A stretch of DNA of 64,000 bases. Origin: Ramlibacter alkalitolerans. GTDB lineage: Bacteria > Pseudomonadota > Gammaproteobacteria > Burkholderiales > Burkholderiaceae_C. Of this stretch, positions 17,028-26,250 are shown one piece after another; position 1 is the stretch's first letter, and every line of letters starts with the position of its first letter. A model generated the notes under the pieces. The model was not told the origin of the DNA and did no database searches. It was given only the letters and a program-made list of their open reading frames with translations. Where the stretch lies: assembly GCF_016722765.1 (NCBI RefSeq), contig NZ_JAEQND010000006.1, positions 1 through 64,000 on the forward strand. Reading direction: 5' to 3'. The position numbers and the translations under genes are program-made.

Positions 17028-18563
17028 ATGCTGCAAGGACTGCAGGACCTCGGGTCCGCCTACCTGAGTTTCATGAACCCGCTCACGCTCCTCTATGGGC
17101 TGGGCGGGGCTTTCGTGGGCATCGTCATGGGCATCCTGCCGGGGCTGTCGGCCACGCTGGCCATCGCCCTGCTCACCACGCTCACGATCAAGCTCCAGGC
17201 CAACGACGCGATCCTGGTCCTGATCTGCTCCTACGTCGGCGCACTCTATGGCGGCTCGCGCACGGCCATCCTGCTGAACATTCCCGGCACCGCGGCCAAC
17301 GCCGCCTCCTGTGCCGACGGCCACGCGCTGGCGCTGCAGGGACAGGCCGGCCGCGCGATCGGCATCGCCACTTCCGGCGCCTTCGTCAGCACGCTGATCG
17401 GGGTGCTGTGCCTGGCGCTGTTCACGCCGGCGCTGTCGGAAGTCGCGCTGCAGTTCGGCGCCTTCGAGTTCTTCTGGCTGGCGCTGTTCGGCGTCACGAT
17501 CTCCGGCAGCATCGTCGGTGGCGACGCGCTCAAGGGCTGGCTGATGGGCCTGCTGGGCCTGTTCCTGGCGCAGGTGGGGCAGGAGAGCCTGTATGCCTTC
17601 GACCGCTTCACCTTCGGCTGGGATGAACTCTCCGGCGGCATCGCGCTGATCCCGGCGCTGGTGGGCGCCTTCGGCCTCGCCGAGGTGCTGACCACGCTGG
17701 CCGATCCCATCGAGCGCAAGATCGTCGACCTGAAGGACTCGGTGCTTCCGCGCTGGCGCGAGGTCATCAAGTACAAGTGGACGGTGCTGCGCTCGGGCGT
17801 GATCGGCGTGATGACCGGGCTGCTGCCCGGCGTCGGCGAGGACGCCGGCGCCTGGATGTCGTATGCGGCGGCGAAGGCCGTGAGCAAGGAGAAGGAGCAG
17901 TTCGGCAAGGGCTCCATCGACGGCCTGATGGCCGCCGAGACGGGCGACATGTCGTCGATCCCGGGCCACATCATTCCCTGCCTGGCGCTGGGCATCCCCG
18001 GCTCGGCGCCTTCGGCGGTGCTGATGGCGGCGATGATCATCCACGGCGTGCAGCCCGGCCCCATGCTGATGATCCAGCATCCGCAGTTCATCTACCACGT
18101 GGTCGCGATGACCACGCTGGCCTCGATCACGATCCTGCTGTTCGGCCTGTTCGGCGTGCGGCCGCTGCTGCACATCCTGAAGGTGCGGCGCGGCATCCTG
18201 ATGCCGATCGTGTTCCTGCTCTGCACGGTGGGCGCCTTCGCCACGGCCTCGCGCCTGTTCGACATCTACGCCATGCTGTTCATCGGCGTCGGTGCCTACT
18301 TCCTGCGCCGCCGCGGCTACGAGATGGCGCCGCTGGTGCTGGGCCTCGTGCTCGGCCCGCTCCTGGACAAGAGCCTGCGCCGCGGCCTGGTGCTGTCGGA
18401 CGGCAGCATCGGCCCCTTCTTCACCCGCCCGATCGCGATGGCCTTCGCCGCCGTCACGATCTTCACCATCCTGCTGTACGTGCCGCCGTTCAAGCGGGCC
18501 GTGGTGGGCGTGCGCACGGCGCTCGTGGATGCGCTGCGCGGCATGTTCGCGCGCCGCGCCTGA
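17028..18563 (+). CDS. tctA: Tripartite tricarboxylate transporter large permease
   Basis: A 511-residue inner-membrane permease with about 11-12 hydrophobic spans. TctA landmarks are present: GIVMGILPGLSATLAIALL near residue 25, YGGSRTAILLNIPGTAANAA near 75, and a second PG-rich re-entrant motif (GVMTGLLPGVGEDAGAW) in the second half, the pseudo-symmetric repeat of the family. It works with TctB and TctC to import a carboxylate driven by an ion gradient. Confidence 0.93.
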   Translation: MLQGLQDLGSAYLSFMNPLTLLYGLGGAFVGIVMGILPGLSATLAIALLTTLTIKLQANDAILVLICSYVGALYGGSRTAILLNIPGTAANAASCADGHALALQGQAGRAIGIATSGAFVSTLIGVLCLALFTPALSEVALQFGAFEFFWLALFGVTISGSIVGGDALKGWLMGLLGLFLAQVGQESLYAFDRFTFGWDELSGGIALIPALVGAFGLAEVLTTLADPIERKIVDLKDSVLPRWREVIKYKWTVLRSGVIGVMTGLLPGVGEDAGAWMSYAAAKAVSKEKEQFGKGSIDGLMAAETGDMSSIPGHIIPCLALGIPGSAPSAVLMAAMIIHGVQPGPMLMIQHPQFIYHVVAMTTLASITILLFGLFGVRPLLHILKVRRGILMPIVFLLCTVGAFATASRLFDIYAMLFIGVGAYFLRRRGYEMAPLVLGLVLGPLLDKSLRRGLVLSDGSIGPFFTRPIAMAFAAVTIFTILLYVPPFKRAVVGVRTALVDALRGMFARRA

Positions 18564-18573
18564 GGAAGCCGCG

Positions 18574-19425
18574 ATGCGATTCGCTCTCTGCAACGAGGTG
18601 CTGCAGCCATTGCCTTTCGGCGAGCAGTGCCGGCTCGCCGCGGCGCTCGGCTACGACGGGCTGGAGGTCGCCCCGTTCACGCTGGCCGAGGATCCGATGG
18701 CGATCACCGATGCGCAGGCGCGCGAGTTCGCCGGCATCGCGCAGGACCACGGGTTGCACATCTTCGGCCTGCACTGGCTGCTGGTCGCGCCGGCCGGGCT
18801 GTCGATCGTCAGCGCCGATGCCGGCCTGCGGCAGCGCACGACGCAGGTCATGACGCGGCTGGTCGAACTGTGCGCGCTGATGGGGGGCAGCTACCTGGTG
18901 CACGGCTCGCCGAAGCAGCGCAGCGTGCCGGAGGGCAGCACCCGCGAGCAGGGCTGGGAGCGCGCCCGCGCATGCCTGCAAGCGGCCGGCGAGGCCGCCG
19001 CGCGTCACGGCGTGACCTACTGCCTGGAGCCGCTGTCGCGGCGCGAGACCGACCTGTTCAACACCGTCGAAGAGGCGGCGCGCATGGTCGACGAGATCGG
19101 CTCGCCGGGGCTGCGCACCATGATCGACTGCAGTGCCGCCGGCCAGACCGAAAGCGAGCCGGTCGACCGCCTCATGGCGCAGTGGATGCCGCGCGGCGTG
19201 ATCGCCCACGTGCAGGTGAACGACCCCAACCGCCGCGGCCCGGGGCAGGGCGGGATGGACTTCGGCCCCATCCTGCGCGTGCTGGCGCGCATGGAAGCGG
19301 CGGGCCATTTCCCCGGCATCGTGGCCGTGGAGCCCTTCGACTACGTGCCCGACGGGCCGGGCTGCGCGTCGCGCGCGATCGGCTACCTGCAGGGCGTGCT
19401 GCAAGGCATCGCGACCCATGAGTGA
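18574..19425 (+). CDS. Sugar phosphate isomerase/epimerase (xylose isomerase-like TIM barrel)
   Basis: A 283-residue AP-endonuclease-2/TIM-barrel protein. Metal-site landmarks are CLEPLSRRETD (Glu), MIDCSAAG (Asp), HVQVNDPNRRGPGQG (His/Asp) and VAVEPFDY (Glu), in the order seen in sugar isomerases and epimerases of this fold. It starts 10 bp after tctA and its stop overlaps the next start by 8 bp. It probably isomerises the imported compound or its derivative. The exact reaction is not readable from sequence. Confidence 0.82.
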   Translation: MRFALCNEVLQPLPFGEQCRLAAALGYDGLEVAPFTLAEDPMAITDAQAREFAGIAQDHGLHIFGLHWLLVAPAGLSIVSADAGLRQRTTQVMTRLVELCALMGGSYLVHGSPKQRSVPEGSTREQGWERARACLQAAGEAAARHGVTYCLEPLSRRETDLFNTVEEAARMVDEIGSPGLRTMIDCSAAGQTESEPVDRLMAQWMPRGVIAHVQVNDPNRRGPGQGGMDFGPILRVLARMEAAGHFPGIVAVEPFDYVPDGPGCASRAIGYLQGVLQGIATHE

Positions 19426-20827
19426 CGCCCCCGTGTTCGCGCTGCGCGCGATCGAGCTGTACGAGCGGCCCGTGAAGCTGCGCATGCCCTTCCGCTTCGG
19501 CGTGGTCACGCTGACCGAATCGCCGCAGGCCTTCGCCCGGGTGCGCATCGAGTTGCCGGACGGCCGCAGTGCCTGGGGCGCGGCGGCCGAACTGATGGCG
19601 CCCAAGTGGTTCGACAAGAACCTGGCGCTGTCCAACGAGGACAACTTCGCGCAGCTGCGCAGCGTGCTGGCGCTGGCGCGGTCCGCCTATCTGTCCGACG
19701 CCGCGCCGGCCAGCGCCTTCGGCCATTTCGCCCGCCACCACGCGGCGCATGCGCAAGCCGCCGCGGGCGCCGGCTTCAATCCGCTGCTCGCCAGCTACGG
19801 GCCGGCGCTGGTGGACCGTGCGGTGCTCGATGCGCTGTGCCGCGCGCTGGGCGTGTCGTTCTACGAAGCGATGCGCACGAATGTCCCGGGCCTGGGCGCT
19901 GCGCATCCCTCCTTCGCCGGCGTCGCCTTCGACGCCTTCCTGCGCGGCCTCGCGCCCGCGGCGACGATCCACGCCCGCCACACGGTGGGCCTGGTGGACG
20001 CGATCACGCGGGCCGACCAGAAGGAGCGGGTGGGCGACGGCCTGCCGGAGACGCTGGAGGAAGTGGTGCAGGCCTACGGCCATCGCTACTTCAAGCTGAA
20101 GGTCGGCGGCAACGTGCAAGCCGACCTCGATCGGCTGCAGGCGATCGCGGCGGTGCTCGATCGCGCGACCGGGCCCTACTACGCCTCCCTCGACGGCAAC
20201 GAGCAGTACGAGAGCGCCGAGGGCGTGCTGGAACTGGTGCGCGCGGTGCAGGCCGACGCGAAGCTGCAGCGCCTGTGGCAATCCGTCCTGTTCATCGAGC
20301 AGCCGATCGCCCGCAAGCTGGCGCTGCAGGTGGACCTGCGCGCGACGGACCTGGGCAAGCCGGTGATCATCGACGAGTCCGACGGCGAGATCGACAGCTT
20401 CGTGCAGGCCCGGGCGCACGGCTATGCCGGCGTGTCGTCCAAGACCTGCAAGGGCTTCTACAAGTCGCTGCTCAATGCGGCGCGCTGCGTTGCATGGAAC
20501 CGGGAGGAGGGCGCGCCTCGCTACTTCATGTCCGCCGAGGACCTGACGACCCAGGCCGGGCTGGCCGTGCAGCAGGACCTGGCGCTGGTGAACCTGCTGG
20601 GGATCCGGCACGTGGAGCGCAACGGGCATCACTACGTGGACGGCATGAAGGCGCTGCCGCGCGCCGAGCAGGAGGCTTTCCTGCGGGCGCACCCCGACCT
20701 GTACGAGGACAGCCACGGGGCGGTGCGGCTGCGCATCCGCGGCGGCGAGATCGCGATCGGCTCGCTGGCGTGCACCGGCTTCGCGAGCGGCGCCTCGCCG
20801 GATTTCGGCGCGATGCAGCCGCTGTGA
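19418..20827 (+). CDS. Enolase-superfamily (mandelate racemase/muconate-type) dehydratase or racemase
   Basis: A 469-residue protein, longer than the usual 360-420. Superfamily residues appear in order: YFKLKVGG (KxK base on strand 2), SLDGNEQY (metal Asp), LFIEQP (metal Glu), PVIIDESDGE (metal-site acidic residues) and VSSKTCKGFYKS (Lys on strand 6). This set supports abstraction of a proton alpha to a carboxylate, as in sugar-acid dehydratases. The N-terminal capping domain is enlarged, including a His/Ala-rich insert (FGHFARHHAAHAQAAAGAG). It overlaps the isomerase gene by 8 bp and ends the operon 11 bp before a palindromic repeat. Confidence 0.78.
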   Translation: MSDAPVFALRAIELYERPVKLRMPFRFGVVTLTESPQAFARVRIELPDGRSAWGAAAELMAPKWFDKNLALSNEDNFAQLRSVLALARSAYLSDAAPASAFGHFARHHAAHAQAAAGAGFNPLLASYGPALVDRAVLDALCRALGVSFYEAMRTNVPGLGAAHPSFAGVAFDAFLRGLAPAATIHARHTVGLVDAITRADQKERVGDGLPETLEEVVQAYGHRYFKLKVGGNVQADLDRLQAIAAVLDRATGPYYASLDGNEQYESAEGVLELVRAVQADAKLQRLWQSVLFIEQPIARKLALQVDLRATDLGKPVIIDESDGEIDSFVQARAHGYAGVSSKTCKGFYKSLLNAARCVAWNREEGAPRYFMSAEDLTTQAGLAVQQDLALVNLLGIRHVERNGHHYVDGMKALPRAEQEAFLRAHPDLYEDSHGAVRLRIRGGEIAIGSLACTGFASGASPDFGAMQPL

Positions 20828-20837
20828 ATGCGGCCTT

Positions 20838-20940
20838 GCAGGCTGGCGGTGACCGCGCGCAACGCGCGCCGGGAACCCCAGCTACGCGGCGCTCGCTGAC
20901 CGCTGGGGTTCCCGCGCTGCGCGGGTCACCGCCAGCCTAC
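20838..20940. repeat. REPIN-like inverted repeat, copy 3 (degenerate head)
   Basis: Starts GCAGGCTGGCGGTGACC (GCAG rather than GTAG), runs to GGGAACCCCAGC, and ends GTCACCGCCAGCCTAC. At 103 bp it has the longest joint of the simple copies. The mutated left head suggests an older, decaying insertion. Confidence 0.75.
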
Positions 20941-21080
20941 GCCGTCTGTTCGCGCTGCGGTGCGGAGGCTTCCTCCGGCGGCTCCCTGGTTGGCGAGCCT
21001 TCGGCCGAGCAGCAACTGCCGGATGCGCCTCATGCCGGGCAGCTTGGCACCGGCGCCCGAATGCCCTTGCAGGAGGGCTC

Positions 21081-22334
21081 CTAGAGCAGCAGGAACGCGA
21101 GTGCCGCGACCAGCGTCGGCCCGGCCGCGCCGAGCAGCAGCCCCAGCGCGCCGATGCTCTGATCCTCGAAGCCATCGCGCAGCAGGGCCACGCCGGCGGG
21201 ATTCGGCGCGTTCGCGATCACGGTGAGCCCACCGCCGGCGACCGCGCCCGCGACCAGCGCATAGCGCGCCGCGGGCGAGAGGCCCTCGATCAGCGAGCCG
21301 AGATAGGTGAGGGCGGCGTTGTCGGTCACGGCCGTCAGCCCCAGCGCGCCGAAGAAGAGGGTGGTGGCGTCCATCGAGGAGACCAGCGGCTGCAGCCACC
21401 ACTGCTGCACTCCGCCGAGGACCACGAGGCCGGCCAGGAAGAAGGCCACCAGCAGCGCCTCGCGGATCAGCAGCGGCTCCTGGTAGCGCGCATAGGCCGT
21501 GGTGAAGCCGAGGAAGAACAGGAACAGGCCGAAGAACACCACCGGGTGGTGTGCCGTGACGACCACGCCGGCCAGGAAGGCGAGATGGACCAGCCGCACG
21601 CTCACCGGCACGTCGCCCCCTTGCGACGCAGCGTCCTGCGCTGGCGCCGCGCCGAGGTGCCGTCGCAGCAGCCAGCACGCGGCCGTCGCATTCACCAGCA
21701 CGGCGAGCGCCGCCTTCCAGCCGAAGGTTCGGGCCATGAAGGCGGAATCCCAGTCCCAGGCCGAGGCGACCATCAGCACCGGCGGCGCGGCGTAGGAGGT
21801 CAGCGTGCCGCCGATCGACACGTTGACGAACAGCACGCCCAGCGCGAGGTACTTCCAGCGCTCCGGCACGGCGGCGCGGAACACGCCGGGCCGCAGCAGC
21901 AAGGCGGCGAGCGTCATCGCGGCCGGTTCGGTGACCAGCGATCCGAGCAGGGGCAGGATCGCAAGGCACAGCCACACGGTGGCCAGGCCGGTCTCCACCG
22001 GCAGCAGACGCGCGCCGCGCTGCACCGTGGCCTGCAGCGCCGCCATCACCGGATGCGACGCAGCGATGACCATGACCACGAACACGAACAGCGGCTCCGT
22101 GTACTGGCGCGACTCGACGTACGCGAAGGCATCGTTCCAGCCCGCGAGCGCGGCCATCGCGAGCACCAGCACGAGGGCCCAGAAGCCGAACACGACCTCC
22201 ACTTCGCCGAGCAGGTGGAACAGCCCTTCGTGGCGCGGAAAGCGGTGCGCGAGGCGCTCGAACTGGTGCGCCGCGAAGGTGTGCACCAGGGCGGCCGCGA
22301 ACAGGCAGGCGGCGACGGCGTCGATGGCAGTCAA
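21081..22334 (-). CDS. Putative Na+/H+ antiporter (Na_H_antiport_3 family)
   Basis: A 417-residue inner-membrane protein with roughly 11 hydrophobic spans. It has the motifs HEGLFHLLGEVEVVFGFWA near the N-terminus, NVSIGGTLTSYAAPPVLMVA in the middle and LTAVTDNAALTYLGS toward the end, as in the small family annotated as putative Na+/H+ antiporters. Ion specificity is a family-level guess. It is separated from the TRAP permease genes upstream on the same strand by a strong terminator, so it is probably transcribed alone. Confidence 0.7.
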   Translation of the reverse strand: MTAIDAVAACLFAAALVHTFAAHQFERLAHRFPRHEGLFHLLGEVEVVFGFWALVLVLAMAALAGWNDAFAYVESRQYTEPLFVFVVMVIAASHPVMAALQATVQRGARLLPVETGLATVWLCLAILPLLGSLVTEPAAMTLAALLLRPGVFRAAVPERWKYLALGVLFVNVSIGGTLTSYAAPPVLMVASAWDWDSAFMARTFGWKAALAVLVNATAACWLLRRHLGAAPAQDAASQGGDVPVSVRLVHLAFLAGVVVTAHHPVVFFGLFLFFLGFTTAYARYQEPLLIREALLVAFFLAGLVVLGGVQQWWLQPLVSSMDATTLFFGALGLTAVTDNAALTYLGSLIEGLSPAARYALVAGAVAGGGLTVIANAPNPAGVALLRDGFEDQSIGALGLLLGAAGPTLVAALAFLLL

Positions 22335-22349
22335 GCTTGGGTGGCTCCA

Positions 22350-22375
22350 GGAAAAAGGGGCCCTTTCGGGCCCCG
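22350..22375 (-). terminator. Intrinsic terminator of the dctQM operon
   Basis: On the minus strand GGGGCCC-GAAA-GGGCCCC is followed by TTTTT, 21 bp beyond the dctM stop. A GNRA tetraloop with a 7-bp all-GC stem makes this a very strong terminator. Confidence 0.92.
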
Positions 22376-22395
22376 GATGGTAGCGCCGCTGGCGC

Positions 22396-24183
22396 CTACT
22401 TCTTGCCGCCGAACAGGTCCTGCATGTCCTTGTCCTGCTGCTCGCCGGTGGTGAGCGGCGGCGGCGCCAGCGGATCGCTGGCCGCCGCGCCGGGGGCCAC
22501 GGCGCCCAGATCCGGCGGAGGGGCGAAAGGATCGGTGCCCGGCGCGTCGGTCGGCATCTCGATCTTCACCTTGTCCAGGTCGATGGTTTCCTGCTTGTCG
22601 CGCGAGACGATGCCGGGGAACGCGATGATCAGGCCGACCATCAGCACCTGGATCAGCACGAAGGGCACCGCGCCCCAGTAGATCTGCATGGTGGTGACCG
22701 GGGCGATCGGCTTGCGCGTGAGCTTGTCCATGTACTCCTTGTTCGGGGCCACGCTGCGCAGGTAGAACAGCGCGAAGCCGAACGGCGGGTGCATGAACGA
22801 AGTCTGCATGTTCACGGCCAGCAGCACGCCGAACCAGACCAGGTCGATGCCCAGCTTCTCGGCCACCGGGCCGATCAGCGGCACCACGATGAACGACAGC
22901 TCGAAGAAGTCGAGGAAGAAGGCCAGGAAGAAGATCAGCAGGTTCACCACGATCAGGAAGCCGACCTGGCCGCCGGGCAGGCCGGTGAGCAGGTGCTCGA
23001 CCCAGCGCGGGCCGTCCACGCCCTGGAACACCAGGCTGAAGAAGGTGGAGCCGATCAGGATGAAGACGACGAAGGAAGCCAGCTTGGTCGTGGTGTTGAG
23101 GGCCTGCTTCAGGAGCGAGAAGGACAGGCGGCCACGGGCGACCGCCATGATGAAGGCGCCCAGCGCACCCATGGCGCCGCCTTCGGTCGGGGTGGCGATG
23201 CCCAGGAAGATGGTGCCCAGCACCAGGAAGATCAGCAGCAGCGGCGGGATCAGCACGAAGGTCACGCGTTCGGCCATGCGCGAGAGCAGGCCGATGCGCA
23301 GGATCTTGTTGATCACCGCGATCACGAAGGCGAGCAGCACGCCGGCGCACAGCGAGACCACGATGGTCTCGTCGGTCGGTGCCGTGGTCACGCGGCCGTC
23401 GGTCCACCAGCCGACCACGCGGGCCCAGTTCTCGCCCAGGTAGATCGCCACGCCGGCGGAGATCAGCGTCAGCACCAGCAGCGAAGGCAGGCCGGCATCG
23501 CCGTTGTCCTCCCGGATCGAGCGGGCCTCCAGCGGCAGCGCGGGCGCCCACTTGGGCTTGAACAGCGCGGCGCCGATCACGTACGAAGCGTAGATGCCGG
23601 TAAGCAGGAAGCCGGGGATGAAGGCGCCCTTGTACATGTCCCCCACGCTGCGACCGAGCTGGTCGGCCAGCACGATCAGCACCAGCGAGGGCGGGATGAT
23701 CTGCGCCAGCGTGCCGGAGGCGGCGATGACGCCGGTGGCGAGCCGGCGGTCGTAGCCGTAGCGCAGCATGATGGGCAGCGAGATCAGGCCCATGGAGATC
23801 ACCGAGGCGGCGACGACGCCGGTGGTCGCCGCCAGCAGTGCGCCCACGAAGATCACGGCCAGCGCCAGGCCGCCGCGCACCGGGCCGAACAGCTGGCCGA
23901 TCGTGTCCAGCAGATCTTCGGCCATGCCGCTGCGCTCGAGGATCAGGCCCATGAGCGTGAAGAACGGGATGGCCAGCAGCGTGTCGTTCTGCATGATGCC
24001 GAAGATGCGCAGGGGCAGGGCCTGCATCAGCGACTCGGGCAGCACGCCCAACTCGATGCCCACCAGGCCGAAGAAGAGGCCGCAGGCCCCGAGGCTGAAG
24101 GCCACCGGGAATCCGAACAGCAGGAAGACGATCAGCCCCATGAACATGATCGGGGCCAGGTTCTGTGCGATGAACTGCGTCAT
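22396..24183 (-). CDS. dctM: TRAP transporter large permease (DctM) with C-terminal extension
   Basis: A 595-residue DctM-type permease, longer than the usual 425-440. It has the N-terminal motif FGFPVAFSLG, the gate regions GALLAATTGVVAASVISMG and GIATPTEGGAMGALGA, and the end block NMQTSFMHPPFGFALFYLR. A long insert (about residues 205-290) lies between the two halves, as in the TakM-like subgroup. After residue 545 comes a soluble tail rich in Pro, Asp and Ala (DPFAPPPDLGAVAPG). It partners DctQ 27 bp upstream. A TakP-type permease fits the four binding proteins at 8.4-13.4 kb. Confidence 0.9.
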   Translation of the reverse strand: MTQFIAQNLAPIMFMGLIVFLLFGFPVAFSLGACGLFFGLVGIELGVLPESLMQALPLRIFGIMQNDTLLAIPFFTLMGLILERSGMAEDLLDTIGQLFGPVRGGLALAVIFVGALLAATTGVVAASVISMGLISLPIMLRYGYDRRLATGVIAASGTLAQIIPPSLVLIVLADQLGRSVGDMYKGAFIPGFLLTGIYASYVIGAALFKPKWAPALPLEARSIREDNGDAGLPSLLVLTLISAGVAIYLGENWARVVGWWTDGRVTTAPTDETIVVSLCAGVLLAFVIAVINKILRIGLLSRMAERVTFVLIPPLLLIFLVLGTIFLGIATPTEGGAMGALGAFIMAVARGRLSFSLLKQALNTTTKLASFVVFILIGSTFFSLVFQGVDGPRWVEHLLTGLPGGQVGFLIVVNLLIFFLAFFLDFFELSFIVVPLIGPVAEKLGIDLVWFGVLLAVNMQTSFMHPPFGFALFYLRSVAPNKEYMDKLTRKPIAPVTTMQIYWGAVPFVLIQVLMVGLIIAFPGIVSRDKQETIDLDKVKIEMPTDAPGTDPFAPPPDLGAVAPGAAASDPLAPPPLTTGEQQDKDMQDLFGGKK

Positions 24184-24210
24184 TGTCGTTGTGCTCCTCG
24201 TTCGGGCCGC

Positions 24211-24807
24211 TTACAGGCGACCCTGGGCTTCGGCCTGGCGGCGCAGTTCCTCCGCCAGTTCCTCTTCGGCTGTCTTGGCGACCTTCTTCTCCGTCGGATC
24301 GGGGATCAGCCCGCGCAGGAAGGCGATGCGCTTGATGAATTCGGAGATCCCCTGCAGCAGCAGCAGCGCGAAGCCGGTAGGCATCAGGAGGTACACCGGC
24401 CAGCGGATCAGGCCGCCCGCATTGGACGAGACCTCACCGGAGCGGAAGCCCTGGAGGAAGAAGGGGATGCCGAACCACAGCACCGCGAGGCACATCGGCG
24501 TGAGGAAGAACGCGAATCCGATCACGTCGATCCAGATCTGCTGGCGCTTGGACAGCCGGCTGGACACCACGTCGATCTTCACGTGCTCGCCATGCAGCAG
24601 CGTGTAGCCGGACGCGAGCAGGAAGGCGCCGGCGAACAGGTACCACTGCACTTCGAGGTAGGCGTTGGAGCTGACGTTGAAGGCCTTGCGCACCATCGCG
24701 TTGACGGCGCTGATCAGCGTCGAGCCGAGGATCAGCCAGATCACCCACTTGCCGACCTGGGCGTTCAGCCAGTCGATCGCCCCCGAGAGTTTCAAGAGTC
24801 CGCGCAT
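24211..24807 (-). CDS. dctQ: TRAP transporter small permease (DctQ)
   Basis: A 198-residue membrane protein with four hydrophobic spans. The segments WVIWLILGSTLISAVNAMVRK and GAFLLASGYTLLHGEHVKIDVV are the DctQ signature, the second containing the conserved GEHVxIDV. The cytoplasmic tail is rich in Glu, Lys and Arg (KKVAKTAEEELAEELRRQAEA) and may form a coiled coil. It heads the dctQM operon. No binding protein gene adjoins it, so it probably serves binding proteins encoded elsewhere, such as the tandem set at 8.4-13.4 kb. Confidence 0.88.
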   Translation of the reverse strand: MRGLLKLSGAIDWLNAQVGKWVIWLILGSTLISAVNAMVRKAFNVSSNAYLEVQWYLFAGAFLLASGYTLLHGEHVKIDVVSSRLSKRQQIWIDVIGFAFFLTPMCLAVLWFGIPFFLQGFRSGEVSSNAGGLIRWPVYLLMPTGFALLLLQGISEFIKRIAFLRGLIPDPTEKKVAKTAEEELAEELRRQAEAQGRL

Positions 24808-24906
24808 GCTGTCTCCGTCGTTGTTTCCGCAGGTCGAACCAACCCCGGATTGTCAGGTAGAGTCGTCGAGTAAGAAGGAAATTCTAGGAAGGCGGCTTCG
24901 GCCAAC

Positions 24907-24935
24907 CTGACAGCTTCGTGACGCAAACGGATACA
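24907..24935 (+). promoter_or_regulatory. Candidate promoter of the EgtB/SenA-like gene
   Basis: CTGACA, 17 bp, GATACA lies about 57 bp before the ATG at 24992. The -35 is a good match and the -10 only fair. The divergent dctQ start lies 100 bp to the left. Confidence 0.3.
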
Positions 24936-24991
24936 GACATCCGTGTTTGCACGGGCTGGACGGCCGGCGCACGCCAGCCCATACCCGACCC

Positions 24992-26239
24992 ATGGACAGC
25001 GCCCTGGCCCTGATCGACACGCCCGACATGCGGCGTGCCGGCCGCGATCGCCTGTCGCTCGCCCTGATGGACGCGCGCAACCACACCCTGCAGCTGCTGG
25101 CACACTTCGAGCAGGCCCTCGGGCCCACGATGCGCCTGCGGCCGCTGCCCCAGGGCGCGCCGCCGCTGTGGATCGCGGGGCATGCGGCGTGGCTGGCCGA
25201 ATACTGGATCGGGCGCAATCCGCAGCGCAACCTGGGGCCGCGCTGCCCGACGGATGGCGTGCGGCTGGCAAGCGTGGAGCCGCAGGCCGATGGCTGGTTC
25301 GATCCCGCGCTGGCGCCGCGCGCCGGGCGCTGGTCGCTGGAACTGCCCGGGCCCGAGGCCACCCGCGCCTACCTGCTCGATACGCTGGAGACCACGCTCG
25401 AACTCCTGGAGCACACGCCCGACCAGGACGAGGCGCTGTACTTCTTCCGCATGGCGCTGTTCCACGAGGACCTGTGCGGCGAGGAACTGGCGGTGCTGGC
25501 GCAGGCCGCGGGCGTGCCGCTCGGGCTGGCGCTCCCCGAAGGCGCGGTGACGCGGCCGCCGATCGCGCTGCCGGCGACGCGCTGGACGCTCGGCTGGTCC
25601 GACGCGAGCTTCACGCTCGACGTGGAGCAGGGGCACGAAGTCGTGCTGGTGCCCGAGTTCGAGATCGACGCGCAACCCGTCACCTGGGCGCAGTACGTGG
25701 AGTTCATCGCCGACGGCGGCTACGACCGGCAGGAGCTGTGGCTGCCCCCCGGCTGGGAGTGGCTGCAGCGGGAAGCGCAGGACGAGGGCCGCCGCGGCCC
25801 GCGCTACGTGGAGCAGATCGGCGTGGCCAGCGGTGCGGTGCTGCAGGCGCTGTTCGGCAAGGCGACCCGCATGGGCGGCAGCCAGGTCGCGATGCACGTG
25901 AGCTGGTGGGAAGCGGATGCGTATGCGCGCTGGGCCGGGCGCCGCCTGCCGACCGAGGCCGAATGGGAGATCGCGGTGCTGCAGGCGTCGCGGCGCGGCC
26001 TGCGCTGGGGCGAGGTGCGCGAATGGACGGCGGGAACGCTTCGGCCCTGGGCCGGCTTCACGCCCGCGCCTTGGTCGGCCACGGCGGAACTGGATGCGCC
26101 GCCGGTGTTCGGCATCGCGCGGGTGCAGCGCGGCGCGTCGTTCGCGTCGCGGGCGCGCATGAAGCATCCGCGCGCCAGGTGGTGGGCGTTGCCGGAGCGG
26201 GACGAGGGGTTCGTGGGCTTCCGGACCTGCGCGCTCTGA
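24992..26239 (+). CDS. EgtB/SenA-like sulfoxide or selenoneine synthase family protein
   Basis: A 415-residue protein with an N-terminal DinB-like helical domain (about 20-175) and a C-terminal FGE/SUMF1 domain (about 215-415, with HVSWWEADAYARWAGRRLPTE). This is the EgtB/SenA architecture: iron enzymes forming C-S or C-Se bonds on hercynine. Sequence features such as LSLALMDARNHTL and LWIAGHAAWLAEYWIGRN are closest to SenA-type proteins of Burkholderiales as I recall them. In EgtB three His bind iron, two in HxxxH. Here the first is H64, but the pair reads H158-E-D-L-C162, so one expected ligand is Cys. No senB, senC or egtD gene is nearby. The ATG at 24992 is preferred over one 45 bp upstream. 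Confidence 0.65.
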   Translation: MDSALALIDTPDMRRAGRDRLSLALMDARNHTLQLLAHFEQALGPTMRLRPLPQGAPPLWIAGHAAWLAEYWIGRNPQRNLGPRCPTDGVRLASVEPQADGWFDPALAPRAGRWSLELPGPEATRAYLLDTLETTLELLEHTPDQDEALYFFRMALFHEDLCGEELAVLAQAAGVPLGLALPEGAVTRPPIALPATRWTLGWSDASFTLDVEQGHEVVLVPEFEIDAQPVTWAQYVEFIADGGYDRQELWLPPGWEWLQREAQDEGRRGPRYVEQIGVASGAVLQALFGKATRMGGSQVAMHVSWWEADAYARWAGRRLPTEAEWEIAVLQASRRGLRWGEVREWTAGTLRPWAGFTPAPWSATAELDAPPVFGIARVQRGASFASRARMKHPRARWWALPERDEGFVGFRTCAL

Positions 26240-26250
26240 ATCGAATTTCT

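Noticed and set aside
8270..24935. CTGACAG as a dedicated operator of the TRAP genes
   Set aside because: It also precedes the unrelated EgtB/SenA-like gene at a proper -35 position, so it is better read as a common -35 hexamer.
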